Source: Candidatus Aminicenantota bacterium (GTDB lineage Bacteria; Acidobacteriota; Aminicenantia; Aminicenantales; Aminicenantaceae). Taken from it: a DNA stretch of 64,000 nt. The notes below the pieces were generated by a model. It had not been told where the DNA came from. It worked only from the letters and a program-made list of their open reading frames with translations, and searched no databases. The position numbers were made by a program, and so were the translations under genes. Positions 50,793 to 59,605 of the stretch are shown piece after piece (positions within the stretch are counted from its first letter, which is position 1; every line of letters starts with the position of its first letter). The stretch lies in the NCBI GenBank assembly GCA_020344415.1, contig CP070825.1:777306-841305 (forward strand), in the 5' to 3' direction.

Positions 50793-51389
50793 TCATGAAA
50801 ACCCGGCGGAGATTATTAGTTTGAAGGCTTCATCTACACTAATGTCAAGATACCTGACCTCTTCTTCTGCGGCTATGCAAAAGAATCCCGAAGTCGGGTT
50901 AGGGGTAGTCGGGATAAATATTTTCAGCATTTTCCTGCCTCCGTTGCCCGGAATAATATGTGAACCCTCTCCTGTGACAAATCCGACGAAAAATAAGCCT
51001 TTTATCGGAAACTCCAGAAGCACAACCCGGGAGAACATCTTTTTTTCACTCAAGATGCCTGTTGTGAGCTGCTTAACTCCCTGATAAATTGTTTTGACTA
51101 CAGGTATCTTCGCCAGGATTGTTTCGCCGAGGCTAACAAATTTTTTCCCTATAAAGTTACTGGTTATTATTCCCACAATGATTATTATGAGAACCGCTAT
51201 GAGGAGCTCAATTCCAAAAAATGGAATGTATGTTCTTGGGTGAATGACAGGTGGGAAAAGATCAAATGTCCCATCCAGCATATTAACTAAGGCCTTGATG
51301 ACAATTATTGTGACCCACAAGGGAATAATAACAATCATTCCAGTAATGAAATACTTTCTGAAAATTTTGGAAAATTTTTGCTTAATCAT
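50793..51389 (-). CDS. DUF502-family membrane protein
   Basis: 198 aa with two transmembrane helices (about 13-35 and 58-82) and the family signature IPVVKTIYQGVKQLTTGIL. The C-terminal PTTPNPTSGFFCIA is also typical. Function unknown. GAGGAGG stands upstream of the start at 51389. It is probably transcribed alone, as 130 bases separate it from the DUF2179 gene. Confidence 0.82.
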   Translation of the reverse strand: MIKQKFSKIFRKYFITGMIVIIPLWVTIIVIKALVNMLDGTFDLFPPVIHPRTYIPFFGIELLIAVLIIIIVGIITSNFIGKKFVSLGETILAKIPVVKTIYQGVKQLTTGILSEKKMFSRVVLLEFPIKGLFFVGFVTGEGSHIIPGNGGRKMLKIFIPTTPNPTSGFFCIAAEEEVRYLDISVDEAFKLIISAGFS

Positions 51390-51571
51390 AGTTTTCTTTA
51401 TCCTCCTCTTCTCAAAATATTTTTTCCTTTTATACCTGACCTTAAATTGATAATTAATGTATACTAAAATTCTAATTCAGTAAATTTCGATTTTTTTTAT
51501 ATATTTACCTTCAAATAAAAATCATAATAGATAAAAATTAATAAAAAACAAAGCTTCGGGAGCCAGATAAG

Positions 51572-51688
51572 ATGAGCAGCCTATATTTTCTCTTTCCCAC
51601 TCTGCTTGCGATTCTCATATCTTTTCTCTTGATAAGAGCTGCTGGCATCGCCCTGATGATTACAGGATTGGAAAAGAAATATGTTTAA
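51572..51688 (+). CDS. 38-residue membrane peptide resembling the N-terminus of TrkA-C membrane proteins
   Basis: ATG 51572 with a GGGAG site about 12 bases upstream encodes MSSLYFLFPTLLAILISFLL then IRAAGIALMITGLEKKYV. The RAAxIALMxTGL pattern matches the first helix and linker of a membrane family that carries a C-terminal TrkA-C domain, normally continuing ARFQALSAFTGTGFT. Here a TAA ends the frame just after TGLEKK. It may be a truncated remnant or a small membrane protein. It lies between two minus-strand genes in a 308-base gap. Confidence 0.4.
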   Translation: MSSLYFLFPTLLAILISFLLIRAAGIALMITGLEKKYV

Positions 51689-51697
51689 AAATTGCCA

Positions 51698-52471
51698 TCA
51701 GTAGTTAAAGACTAAAGAGCTGATAAAATATTGATCCGTATTTTTAAATCCGGGAACCGAACGATGATTATACTTGAGCTGATAGCTTATTTTCAGAGCA
51801 AGATAGCTGCTGATATTAGCTGCAAGAGAGGCTAGAGAAGAGAGACGATAGTCATTTGTGTTTTCGAGGTTGAGAAAAAATATTTCTTGAAAAATAAATT
51901 CAGAAGTATCGGAAAGACCAATTTTCAATTGGCTGGAAACCGAACAGGAAGCGAAGGATAACAAAACTGTTTCATCTCTTGTCTTTTTTATATTGTTTTC
52001 TTTGCTCCAGCCAAAGGCTGCTTCTGAAGAGAATTCAATTTTTTTTGATTTTGTCCAGGCGTATCCTGCCCCTATCGAGAGTGCAAACCGGTAGTTGTAT
52101 CCGGACTGCACATTTCTTTCAAATCGTCCGGTACCAAGGAGATAAGCTTTTGAAGAAAAAGTGCGCTTATATTCAATATGGCTGTAGTAGACCTCTGTAT
52201 CTTTTGAGCCTTCGCTCTCTGAATAAATAACACTACCTTTAAATTGAATCTGATCTTTTTTAAATTTCAGGTTTTGTTCTGTGTCAAAACCCAAAGTAAG
52301 CTCTTGGGTATTACCTGATGTCATCAAAAAAGAAAAGCTGGTCGATGAAGAATACGATTTTTGTTTTTTATCGTTTTCTTCCTTTTCCTCTTTTGCATGA
52401 ATATTCTGTACTATCAAAAGTAGAAATAAAGAAATTATAACTGCCTTCTTGAGAGGAGTAATCATAAACAT
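51698..52471 (-). CDS. DUF481-family outer-membrane-type protein (YdiY-like)
   Basis: 257 aa with a signal peptide (VIISLFLLLIVQNIHA). The mature sequence alternates polar and aromatic residues in about ten amphipathic strands (FSFLMTSGNTQELTLGFDTE at the start), with an aromatic C-terminal residue, a beta-barrel signature. DUF481 proteins such as YdiY are salt- or stress-linked and not characterised biochemically. The start may instead be the Met two codons downstream. Confidence 0.8.
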   Translation of the reverse strand: MFMITPLKKAVIISLFLLLIVQNIHAKEEKEENDKKQKSYSSSTSFSFLMTSGNTQELTLGFDTEQNLKFKKDQIQFKGSVIYSESEGSKDTEVYYSHIEYKRTFSSKAYLLGTGRFERNVQSGYNYRFALSIGAGYAWTKSKKIEFSSEAAFGWSKENNIKKTRDETVLLSFASCSVSSQLKIGLSDTSEFIFQEIFFLNLENTNDYRLSSLASLAANISSYLALKISYQLKYNHRSVPGFKNTDQYFISSLVFNY

Positions 52472-52649
52472 TCTTGATTTCTTACATCAAGATTGAGAAA
52501 ATGTCAAAAAGTATTCCGGGTATGTTTATAGAGAATTGATTTTTATTTCGGTACATCTGTATACTCTCTTATAAAACCAAAAATTGGATTGATGAAATTC
52601 AAAACAAATGCCGTAGTAGGAGGCAGCCTATCTGGATTGCTGGTAGATC

Positions 52650-53375
52650 CTATAGCTCAGGCAGTCCGCGCGCCTTTCTCAGATTCTGCAAAAAGCCTTT
52701 GTAAAGGAAACTCCGTTCATCTAACTCGCAGAGCTGTTTGAACATTGGTTTTGTGACAGTGAGTGTGAGAATATCTGGGGAAAGATACTTGCGCATGGCG
52801 ATGTCTGTCGCCCCTATTGCGGCCTGTGGATTGTTCAGATTCTTGAACGGAAGAAGCTTCATACAACCTGAACCGAATGGTGCAATCACGGGAGTTGCGT
52901 CTTCTGGAGAGCTTTTATATTGGGCTCCTATCATGAGAGTGCTTAGCTGGTCAGGATTGACGAAGAAAGTCACGCTCTTTGCGTAATCCCATTGGTCTTT
53001 CTTTAATGGTCCGATAAGGATATGGGGATATGTTGCCTGGTAAGGTCTTGAGGAATCGATCCATTTTTCCATAAGCTCATAGGATGCCTTCAGTCCTTCA
53101 TCATCGACCAAGAATTTGATGAAATCTTCCCTCGGTCTTGTCTCTATCCTGCACATCCAGCGACCCGCGCCGCCGCAGCCATAGTGCTCCTTTGTGATAT
53201 GAAGAGTTTCGCCTTCTTTCCAATTTTTGTAGAAAGAAAAAACACAGTCCCCTTGTTTTGGCTTGACCAAAGGTTCATATGGTTTCAGATCAGGCGCGTC
53301 GTACAAGCCAATCAGCGGAGTGTCCAGATCGATTCTTTTTGTCAGGTTTGAATAATCAGGTTGGATTTCTTTCAT
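52650..53375 (-). CDS. DUF169-family protein
   Basis: 241 aa soluble protein with the DUF169 pattern: an N-terminal half with KEHYGCGGAGRWMCRI, a middle SVTFFVNPDQLSTLM and a C-terminal PFGSGCMKLLPF. Several Cys residues (in YGCGG, WMC and GSGC) could bind a metal or cluster. The family is common in anaerobes and archaea and has no assigned reaction. No signal peptide is visible. It is divergent from the cytochrome peroxidase gene. Confidence 0.78.
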   Translation of the reverse strand: MKEIQPDYSNLTKRIDLDTPLIGLYDAPDLKPYEPLVKPKQGDCVFSFYKNWKEGETLHITKEHYGCGGAGRWMCRIETRPREDFIKFLVDDEGLKASYELMEKWIDSSRPYQATYPHILIGPLKKDQWDYAKSVTFFVNPDQLSTLMIGAQYKSSPEDATPVIAPFGSGCMKLLPFKNLNNPQAAIGATDIAMRKYLSPDILTLTVTKPMFKQLCELDERSFLYKGFLQNLRKARGLPEL

Positions 53376-53551
53376 AATGAAAACCTTATCTCATTTTTTA
53401 CAATAATTCTCAAGCACCATATGAAAAAAGGAAAAATTGGCAGGCATCTAATTGATAAAATCGACTTTTATTTCTATAATGACTATTAAATTTGTAGTAT
53501 TTAGTGAGACAGGAAATTTTATGATCATTCTAAAAAAAAGGAGGAGCTCTC

Positions 53552-54829
53552 ATGAGAAAGATATTAAGAGGTATTGGAGCAGTGTCAATATTAATTATTT
53601 TACCGTTTTTCATCACAACATCATGCAAGCAGGCTAGAGAAGAAGCTGAACCTTCAACAGAAATAGCGAAGTCAGAGCTTACACCAAAAGAAGAATTGGG
53701 AAAAAGCCTGTTTTTTGATTCAAATCTTTCCACTCCCGAGGGACAGGCCTGTAGTGCGTGCCACAGTCCTGCAGCCGGCTGGGCGGGCCCTGATTCGGCT
53801 GTTAACAAGTCGGTGGCCATTTATGAGGGGGCAGTACATGGCCGCTTTGGAAACCGCAAGCCGCCAACAGCTTCTTATGCCGGTGATAGTCCTCCTTTGC
53901 ATCAGGATGAGGAGGGAACTTTTGTCGGAGGTATGTTTTGGGATGGAAGAGCATCTGGGGAAGAATTGGGAGATCCGCTTGCTGAGCAGGCCATGGGACC
54001 TTTTCTTAACCCTCTCGAACAGAACAACCCGGATAAAAAAAACATAATCCTTAAAATAAAAGATTCCCATTATGCTGATCTATTTGAGAAGCTATGGGGA
54101 AAAGGCTCTCTTGATTGGGAGAAAGATATAGAGGGTACCTACGAACGGATTGCCCGTTCCATTGCGGCTTTCGAGAGATCGGCTGAGGTGAATCCATTTA
54201 ATTCCAAGTTTGATGATTTCTGGCGGAATGCCAAATCCAAGGGCCTTGAAGTGGATTTTATCGAGGAATCCAACTGGACAGACTATAAAAACTTAGGGCT
54301 TGGTGATGAAGAACTTGAAGGTCTGATGCTTTTCAATACCAAAGGCAAATGTGCTGATTGTCATGTGTTGACTTCAGAGAACAACAATCCCCCTTTGTTT
54401 ACAGATTTTACTTACGATAATCTGGGCGTCCCAAAAAATCCAGAAAACCCCTTCTGTAGTATGCCAGAAAAATGGAATCCAGACGGCAAGGATTGGGTCG
54501 ACAAGGGTCTTGGAGGCTTTCTGGAAGGAACTGAAAAGTACGCCAAGTACGCAGCTGAGAATTATGGTAAACAAAAAGTGCCCACACTACGTAACGTAGA
54601 CCTTAGGCCGAACGAGGGATTCGTCAAAGCTTTCATGCATAACGGTTTTTTTAAGACTCTCAAAGATGTCGTTCACTTTTACAATACCAGAGATAAGGAG
54701 GGTGCAGACTGGCCTCCACCTGAAGTTAGTGAGAATGTCAACGTAGATGAGATGGGTGATCTTGGATTGACAGAGATAGAAGAAGAGCTCATCATAAAAT
54801 TCATGAAGACTCTTTCTGACAGAAAGTGA
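53552..54829 (+). CDS. Di-heme cytochrome-c peroxidase (CcpA/MauG family) lipoprotein
   Basis: 425 aa. The N-terminal hydrophobic segment ends FITTSC, a lipobox, so the protein should be anchored in the periplasm. Two c-type heme motifs are seen: CSACH at residue 67 (high-potential or peroxidatic heme domain, with KSLFFDSNLS before it) and CADCH at residue 267. The ending AFMHNGFFKTLKDVVHFYN matches the family. It reduces peroxide with electrons from a small cytochrome or, as in MauG, oxidises a protein partner. AAAGGAGGAG precedes ATG 53552. Confidence 0.88.
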   Translation: MRKILRGIGAVSILIILPFFITTSCKQAREEAEPSTEIAKSELTPKEELGKSLFFDSNLSTPEGQACSACHSPAAGWAGPDSAVNKSVAIYEGAVHGRFGNRKPPTASYAGDSPPLHQDEEGTFVGGMFWDGRASGEELGDPLAEQAMGPFLNPLEQNNPDKKNIILKIKDSHYADLFEKLWGKGSLDWEKDIEGTYERIARSIAAFERSAEVNPFNSKFDDFWRNAKSKGLEVDFIEESNWTDYKNLGLGDEELEGLMLFNTKGKCADCHVLTSENNNPPLFTDFTYDNLGVPKNPENPFCSMPEKWNPDGKDWVDKGLGGFLEGTEKYAKYAAENYGKQKVPTLRNVDLRPNEGFVKAFMHNGFFKTLKDVVHFYNTRDKEGADWPPPEVSENVNVDEMGDLGLTEIEEELIIKFMKTLSDRK

Positions 54830-54877
54830 TTTATTTGGATTATCCTTGAAACGAGTACTATTAGGCCTGCTAATTGC

Positions 54878-56368
54878 CTATTTTTCTTTCATAAGCTCCT
54901 TCAATTTATCAACGGCACCCGTATTTTTGGGATTCAACTCTAATGACTTTGCGTAATTTTTGATGGCAAGCAATTTATCTCCATTTTTCATATAAGCTTC
55001 AGCTAAGCTGTCGTAGCCATTCGCATACTTTGGGTTAACTTTTACGTTGAATTTAAGAATTTCAATGGCATCCTTAATGTTTTTCTTCCGATCAAGCAGA
55101 TAATAGCCTAACATATTAATTTCATTCGGCGCGAAATTGTACTCTTTGGGATGCTTTTCTTTGAGTTCTTGATATTGTTTAATAGCGGCTTCTACACCTT
55201 TTCCCTTATATGTTTTGTAAATCACTTCTGCAATTGATTTTTTTGGAAGGTTTTTTTCGTACGGCTTATCATAAAGAATTTTTATGATTGCATCGCTCAT
55301 GCGTCCCAGAGGAGCCCTGGGGGCGTTGTTGAACAGGACAACTAGATGTCTATCGTCGATATACCTCTCTATTAGGGTGTTAAATCCATTGATCCCCCCG
55401 CCGTGTGAGATTTTGTTTAATTTCTCTTCCGACTCTGGTAGTTTCTTTTCTCCGATGAACCACCCATAACCATAACCTTGTCCACGTGCAGAGGAATATA
55501 CCTTAAACATCAGGTCTTTCATTTTTTTTGAGAGGAGTTTTTCTGTATACAGAGCTTGGTCCCACAGATAGAGGTCTTCTACAGTAGAATACAGGGATCC
55601 GGCTGCATAAGGAAGGGACATGTCCAGATAGGGCGAATTTTCATATCCATCTAGGGTCTTTCGGTATCCTGTCGCCCGGTTTTTTATAATGGTGTCATGA
55701 TGGTCGTAACCTGTCCCTTTCATCCCCAGCGGATCAAGAATCTTTTCCTTTAAAACCTCTTCATAGGTTTTACCAGTAACTTCTTCAATGACTGCCCCCA
55801 AAATGAAATAACCAGAGTTATTGTAGCTAAATTTAGCACCCGGCTCGAATTCCAGATCTCCGCTACAGTATTTTTGGATGAATTCCTTGACAGGATAAGG
55901 ATCACGGCTAATTTCTTCGAAAAAGTTCGGCATGCTTGTATAACTCGGTATGCCAGACATATGAGTCAATAATTGGTGGATAGTAACCTTTTCACCTGTA
56001 TCTTTGCGGTAATAGGGCAAGTAGTCGACGAGCTTCCCTTCCAAATCAATCTTACCCTTTTCGACTAACTGCATGATCAGCATTGAGGTGAACTGTTTGG
56101 TGATTGAGCCGATCCTGAATTTAGTATTAGGCTTATTGTGGATATTCCATTCAATATTTGCCATGCCATATCCTTTTTTGAATATGACCTTACCCTTCCA
56201 AGCGACGAGGACTGTACCGCTGAATATCCCGTAATCATGATGAATCTGTACGAACTCATCGATTTTTTTGACCTTATCCTGAGCAATAGCGTGATTTTGA
56301 AAGAAGAATAAAACCAGCACAGCGATACATAAAGCTGCAACTAATAAGGATTTGAGATTTTGTTTCAT
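54878..56368 (-). CDS. Beta-lactamase-fold serine hydrolase with C-terminal TPR region
   Basis: 496 aa exported protein (signal MKQNLKSLLVAALCIAVLVL to AIAQ). The class C beta-lactamase/PBP4*-like domain spans about residues 35-370: nucleophile motif SITK at 88-91, YNN in FSYNNSGYFI, and HGG (HGGGINGFN) as the KTG equivalent. The last 120 residues hold TPR-like repeats (NPKYANGYDSLAEAYMKNGD, NYAKSLELNPKN). Such hydrolases act on D-amino-acid peptides or esters; resistance function should not be assumed. GGAGG lies before ATG 56368. Confidence 0.87.
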   Translation of the reverse strand: MKQNLKSLLVAALCIAVLVLFFFQNHAIAQDKVKKIDEFVQIHHDYGIFSGTVLVAWKGKVIFKKGYGMANIEWNIHNKPNTKFRIGSITKQFTSMLIMQLVEKGKIDLEGKLVDYLPYYRKDTGEKVTIHQLLTHMSGIPSYTSMPNFFEEISRDPYPVKEFIQKYCSGDLEFEPGAKFSYNNSGYFILGAVIEEVTGKTYEEVLKEKILDPLGMKGTGYDHHDTIIKNRATGYRKTLDGYENSPYLDMSLPYAAGSLYSTVEDLYLWDQALYTEKLLSKKMKDLMFKVYSSARGQGYGYGWFIGEKKLPESEEKLNKISHGGGINGFNTLIERYIDDRHLVVLFNNAPRAPLGRMSDAIIKILYDKPYEKNLPKKSIAEVIYKTYKGKGVEAAIKQYQELKEKHPKEYNFAPNEINMLGYYLLDRKKNIKDAIEILKFNVKVNPKYANGYDSLAEAYMKNGDKLLAIKNYAKSLELNPKNTGAVDKLKELMKEK

Positions 56369-56559
56369 TTGACCTCCTTAAGTAACTTTTTATTTAATTC
56401 CATGATTATATTGGATAGATAAAGGCGCCTCTTTTGTCGAATAGATCCCTGGTTTCATATCAAATTATGTCTATTTAATATTTACGTAAATGTCAAGCCA
56501 AAAGTTCTTTCTGACCGTTTCAATGCTCAATCTGAAGATGAATCTTGGATTGCTCAGCT

Positions 56560-57045
56560 CTAATCGTTACTCTCTTGAAGCTTCAGACCTGAAAATCCAT
56601 TCTGTTTGAGGGCTTCGTATACGACTATAGCGACAGCATTGGAAATATTGAGCGAGCGAGCATCTGATTTCATGGGAATCCTGTAGCACCTGTCCCAAAA
56701 TTCGTTCAGAATGTTTTCTGGTAATCCAGCCGTCTCTTTTCCAAAAACCAGGAAAACATTGCCAGAGAAGTCAATCTTATCATAGGGCTGAGAAGCTTTC
56801 TTAGTGATGAAGATGAAATTCCCGCCGATATTCTTGTTAATAAACTCGCTAATATTGTCATAATACTCGATCTCTACCATTTGCCAATAATCCAGCCCGG
56901 CTCGCTTAAGATATCTATCCCTGACTGAAAAGCCCAGAGGTTTTATCAGATGGAGTCTTGCTCCAACAGCCGCACAGGTTCGTACAATATTGCCTGTGTT
57001 TTGCGGGATTTCAGGTTCAAATAAAACAACATTTAGGTTGAACAT
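56560..57045 (-). CDS. trmL: tRNA (cytidine/uridine-34-2'-O)-methyltransferase
   Basis: 161 aa minimal SPOUT enzyme: FEPEIPQNTGNIVRTCAAVG, LIKPLGFSVRDRYLKRAGLDYW, VFGKETAGLPE and IPMKSDARSLNISNAVAIV are the TrmL motifs in order. It methylates the wobble ribose of two tRNA-Leu isoacceptors. The window itself encodes leucine tRNAs CAA and GAG, of which CAA is a canonical TrmL substrate class. Confidence 0.92.
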   Translation of the reverse strand: MFNLNVVLFEPEIPQNTGNIVRTCAAVGARLHLIKPLGFSVRDRYLKRAGLDYWQMVEIEYYDNISEFINKNIGGNFIFITKKASQPYDKIDFSGNVFLVFGKETAGLPENILNEFWDRCYRIPMKSDARSLNISNAVAIVVYEALKQNGFSGLKLQESND

Positions 57046-57145
57046 GATTCGTTCCTGCTCTCCAGTTCAGTTTGTAAAGCTCGTTTTCTCAAAGAAAATT
57101 AAAAAAAAATAGGTCATTCCTGTGCAAGTTAATATTTTGCACTGT

Positions 57146-58105
57146 TTAGAGAAGGGATTTCAAGCTTTTTTGGTCAATGTTTCCACCGCTCAATACGCAG
57201 AGCACCTTGGCCCCATGAGAAATGCTGACTTTGCCCGATAATAAAGCAGCCAAGGTGGAGGCAGCAGCAGGTTCAGCCGTGACCTTGCACCTTTCCAAGA
57301 TCAACTTCATGGCCTCCACAATCTCCTGATCAGACACGATCACAACATCATCCACATATGCCTGCACATGAGCCAAGGTGAGTTGACCAGCAAAAGGCGC
57401 TGACAGACCATCGGCAATCGTATCGACTCGCTCTAAATGTACCGGTTCACCGCGTTGCAGACTCTGACTCATGGCTGAAGCACCTTCCGGCTCGATCCCG
57501 ATAACTCTAACCTTTGGCTTTTGTTCTTTCAGCGTCATCGCTATTCCAGATATCAGTCCTCCTCCACCAATGCCAACCATAACTACATCAACGTCGGGAA
57601 GGTCTTCTATGATCTCTATGCCGATTGTTCCTTGCCCAGCAATGATTTCGGGATCGTCAAAAGGGTGAATTAATGTTAGATCACGCTCTTTTTGGATTTT
57701 CAAGCACGTCTCCAGCAAGTTGTCTTCTGTCAGTATCACTTCGCCGCCATATCCTTGGGTTGCCTCGATTTTGCTGCGCAGACTGCCAGAAGGCATGACA
57801 ATGGTCGATGGAATATCTAATTGTGCTGCTACCCACGCCAAAGCCTGGGCATGGTTTCCGGCAGAAATTGAGATCACACCTTTTTTCCTGTACTCTGAAT
57901 CCAGGTGATGCAGCTTATTAAGGACTCCACGGGGTTTGAAGGAACCTGTTTTTTGGAATAATTCCAACTTCAAATAAAGATTTGTATGAGTGAGTTTGCC
58001 TAGATACGTTGAACTGACAATGGGAGTACGATGCACCTTGTCAGAGATAACCTCTTGCGCTGCGAGGGCTTCTTGATAGGGGACAATTTTATTATGAATT
58101 TTCAT
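57146..58105 (-). CDS. Threonine dehydratase / serine racemase-like PLP enzyme
   Basis: 319 aa fold-type II PLP enzyme. The Lys Schiff base lies in KTGSFKPRGVLNKL, followed by ISAGNHAQALAWVA, and the phosphate-cradle loop is VGIGGGGLISGIA; SGGNID ends the domain. There is no C-terminal ACT domain, so it is the catabolic/TdcB type and should not be isoleucine-feedback controlled. It deaminates threonine or serine, with serine racemase as an alternative. A single-gene unit. Confidence 0.87.
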   Translation of the reverse strand: MKIHNKIVPYQEALAAQEVISDKVHRTPIVSSTYLGKLTHTNLYLKLELFQKTGSFKPRGVLNKLHHLDSEYRKKGVISISAGNHAQALAWVAAQLDIPSTIVMPSGSLRSKIEATQGYGGEVILTEDNLLETCLKIQKERDLTLIHPFDDPEIIAGQGTIGIEIIEDLPDVDVVMVGIGGGGLISGIAMTLKEQKPKVRVIGIEPEGASAMSQSLQRGEPVHLERVDTIADGLSAPFAGQLTLAHVQAYVDDVVIVSDQEIVEAMKLILERCKVTAEPAAASTLAALLSGKVSISHGAKVLCVLSGGNIDQKSLKSLL

Positions 58106-58313
58106 TTGAACATCCTCTTTTTACATTATGTTATGGCGCTAATTATAAACAGAAATTTCAACAATTGGAAACCTATTCTAGCCAAAAATTCCATAAGCCT
58201 TTAAAAAAAGAGCGCTGATAAGAATCAATGTTAAGATATCGTTAGATGTAATACTGAAGAGGCAATGTAAAGTCCTTGAAAGAGATTCATAGAAAGAAAT
58301 AAAAAAATAGTGC

Positions 58314-58342
58314 TTGACAAATAGTAATTATTCCTATTTAAT
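58314..58342 (+). promoter_or_regulatory. Promoter of the PerR-like gene
   Basis: TTGACA at 58314-58319 and TTTAAT at 58337-58342 are 17 bases apart. The predicted start of transcription is within two bases of ATG 58349, so the transcript would be leaderless or nearly so. Confidence 0.7.
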
Positions 58343-58347
58343 AATTA
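58325..58347 (+). promoter_or_regulatory. Perfect inverted-repeat operator, likely PerR/Fur box
   Basis: TAATTATT, a seven-base spacer, and AATAATTA form an exact inverted repeat lying between the -35 and -10 boxes and over the -10. Size and AT-rich 8-7-8 form resemble PerR/Fur boxes. It suggests autoregulation of the perR-rubrerythrin unit. Confidence 0.7.
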
Positions 58348-58348
58348 T

Positions 58349-58801
58349 ATGCAAAACATAAAATATCCTGATTGTATGGATCAATTTATAGCGCATTGTA
58401 AAAATTCCGGCCTTAAAATTACTCCCCAGCGTTGTGCCGTCTACAGCGAACTCATCCAGTCCAAAAATCATCCTACAGCCGATGAAATGTACCAACTCGT
58501 AAGAAAAAAGTTCCCCAATATCTCCTACGATACTGTGAACAGGACGCTTTTGACATTTGCTGAGATTGGTCTTGTCGATGTCATCAAAACTAAGGAGGGA
58601 CCGAGGCATTTCGATGCGATCTTGGATAACCATCATCATTTTCACTGTGTGGATTGTGGAAGAATCATAGACTTTTACAGCGAGGAATACGACAACCTGG
58701 GGATTCCTAATCAAATTCAAGATAACTTCACAGTGTTTACCAAGAGGGTTGTCTTGAATGGTTTATGCAAGCAATGCAGGAAGAAAAAGAAGAGTTCGTG
58801 A
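58349..58801 (+). CDS. perR: Fur-family transcriptional repressor, PerR-like
   Basis: 150 aa. The winged-helix N-terminus (KITPQRCAVYSELIQSKNHP, then FPNISYDTVNRTLLTFAEIG) and the dimerisation domain with metal ligands (HFDAILDNHHHFHCVDCG, then CKQC for structural zinc) are complete. The rubrerythrin gene 49 bases downstream points to peroxide sensing and not iron uptake. The N-terminal His and Asp ligands expected in PerR appear in RHFDAILD. A perfect operator overlaps its own promoter. Confidence 0.87.
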   Translation: MQNIKYPDCMDQFIAHCKNSGLKITPQRCAVYSELIQSKNHPTADEMYQLVRKKFPNISYDTVNRTLLTFAEIGLVDVIKTKEGPRHFDAILDNHHHFHCVDCGRIIDFYSEEYDNLGIPNQIQDNFTVFTKRVVLNGLCKQCRKKKKSS

Positions 58802-58850
58802 ATTGCAACAAAATTTTGAAATAAAATAATATATAAAAGGAGAAAACAAA

Positions 58851-59372
58851 ATGAGTAAAACTGAAAAAAACATCAAGGCTTCCTTTGCAGGCGAGTCTCA
58901 AGCAAGGAACAAATATACATTCTTTGCTGAGGTGGCGAGAAAAGAGGGGTATCACTACATTGCTAAGATTTTCGAGGAAACCGCCTTTAATGAGATGAAA
59001 CATGCGAAAGACCATTTTAAGCTTCTCAATGGCATTGGAACCACGGATGAAAACCTGAAGGCTGCTATCAGTGGTGAGCATTATGAAACAGTCGAGATGT
59101 ATCCTCAGTTTGCCCAAGAAGCCGAAGAAGAGGGGAACACCGAGGCTGCTCTATTGTTCAAACAGATTGGCAAAATCGAACAGAATCACAGAGAACGCTA
59201 CAAAAGGCTACTGGAAATGGTTCAGAATGGAACGGTATTCAAGAGAGAACAGCCGATTAAATGGAAGTGCAGCATTTGTGGCTACATTGTCGAGGGAACC
59301 GAGCCTCCGCCAAAGTGTCCATCCTGTAAGAATCCCAAAGAATATTACGAACCAGCGAACATGGATATATAA
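58851..59372 (+). CDS. rbr: Rubrerythrin
   Basis: 173 aa. The N-terminal ferritin-like di-iron domain has the ExxH motifs (ETAFNEMKHAKDHF, then EQNHRERYKRL), and the C-terminal rubredoxin domain has CSICGYI and CPSCKNP for the Fe(SCys)4 centre. It reduces hydrogen peroxide in anaerobes. AAAAGGAG precedes ATG 58851. It is probably co-transcribed with the upstream PerR-like regulator and under its operator. Confidence 0.94.
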   Translation: MSKTEKNIKASFAGESQARNKYTFFAEVARKEGYHYIAKIFEETAFNEMKHAKDHFKLLNGIGTTDENLKAAISGEHYETVEMYPQFAQEAEEEGNTEAALLFKQIGKIEQNHRERYKRLLEMVQNGTVFKREQPIKWKCSICGYIVEGTEPPPKCPSCKNPKEYYEPANMDI

Positions 59373-59382
59373 AGAGAGTAGA

Positions 59383-59412
59383 ATGGCTGTTTGCAAGTGT
59401 TCCGTCTGTTAG
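59383..59412 (+). other. Nine-codon Cys-rich frame after rubrerythrin
   Basis: MAVCKCSVC and stop, with an AAAGAGAG site in front. It resembles the first metal-binding turn of a rubredoxin-like domain (CxCxxC) and may be the remnant of a truncated rubredoxin-domain gene. Too short to call a gene. Confidence 0.2.
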
Positions 59413-59492
59413 ACCGTACTCTTTTTAGCTAGCATCAAATTCGTAAAATTTGTAAGGATTTCTATAAGTAGTTGAAGATAAAGAGAGGATAA

Positions 59493-59579
59493 TGCCGAAG
59501 AGGGGACTCGAACCCCTACTCCCGAATATCAGGAACTAGCCCCTCAAGCTAGCGTGTCTACCAATTCCACCACTTCGGC
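59493..59579 (-). tRNA. tRNA-Leu (anticodon GAG)
   Basis: On the minus strand the acceptor GCCGAAG pairs with CTTCGGC, discriminator A. The anticodon stem CTAGC/GCTAG encloses loop TTGAGGG, giving GAG, and the long variable arm and T-arm GGGTTCGAGTCCC fit a class II leucine tRNA. CCA is not encoded. It starts 26 bases after secG, the same neighbour as leuU in E. coli. Confidence 0.95.
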
Positions 59580-59605
59580 ATTTAAGCTTGGGAGGTGATT
59601 TGTTC

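Noticed and set aside
54878..56368. Serine hydrolase as an antibiotic-resistance beta-lactamase
   Set aside because: The fold is shared with many peptidases and esterases; the TPR extension and environmental context give no support for resistance.
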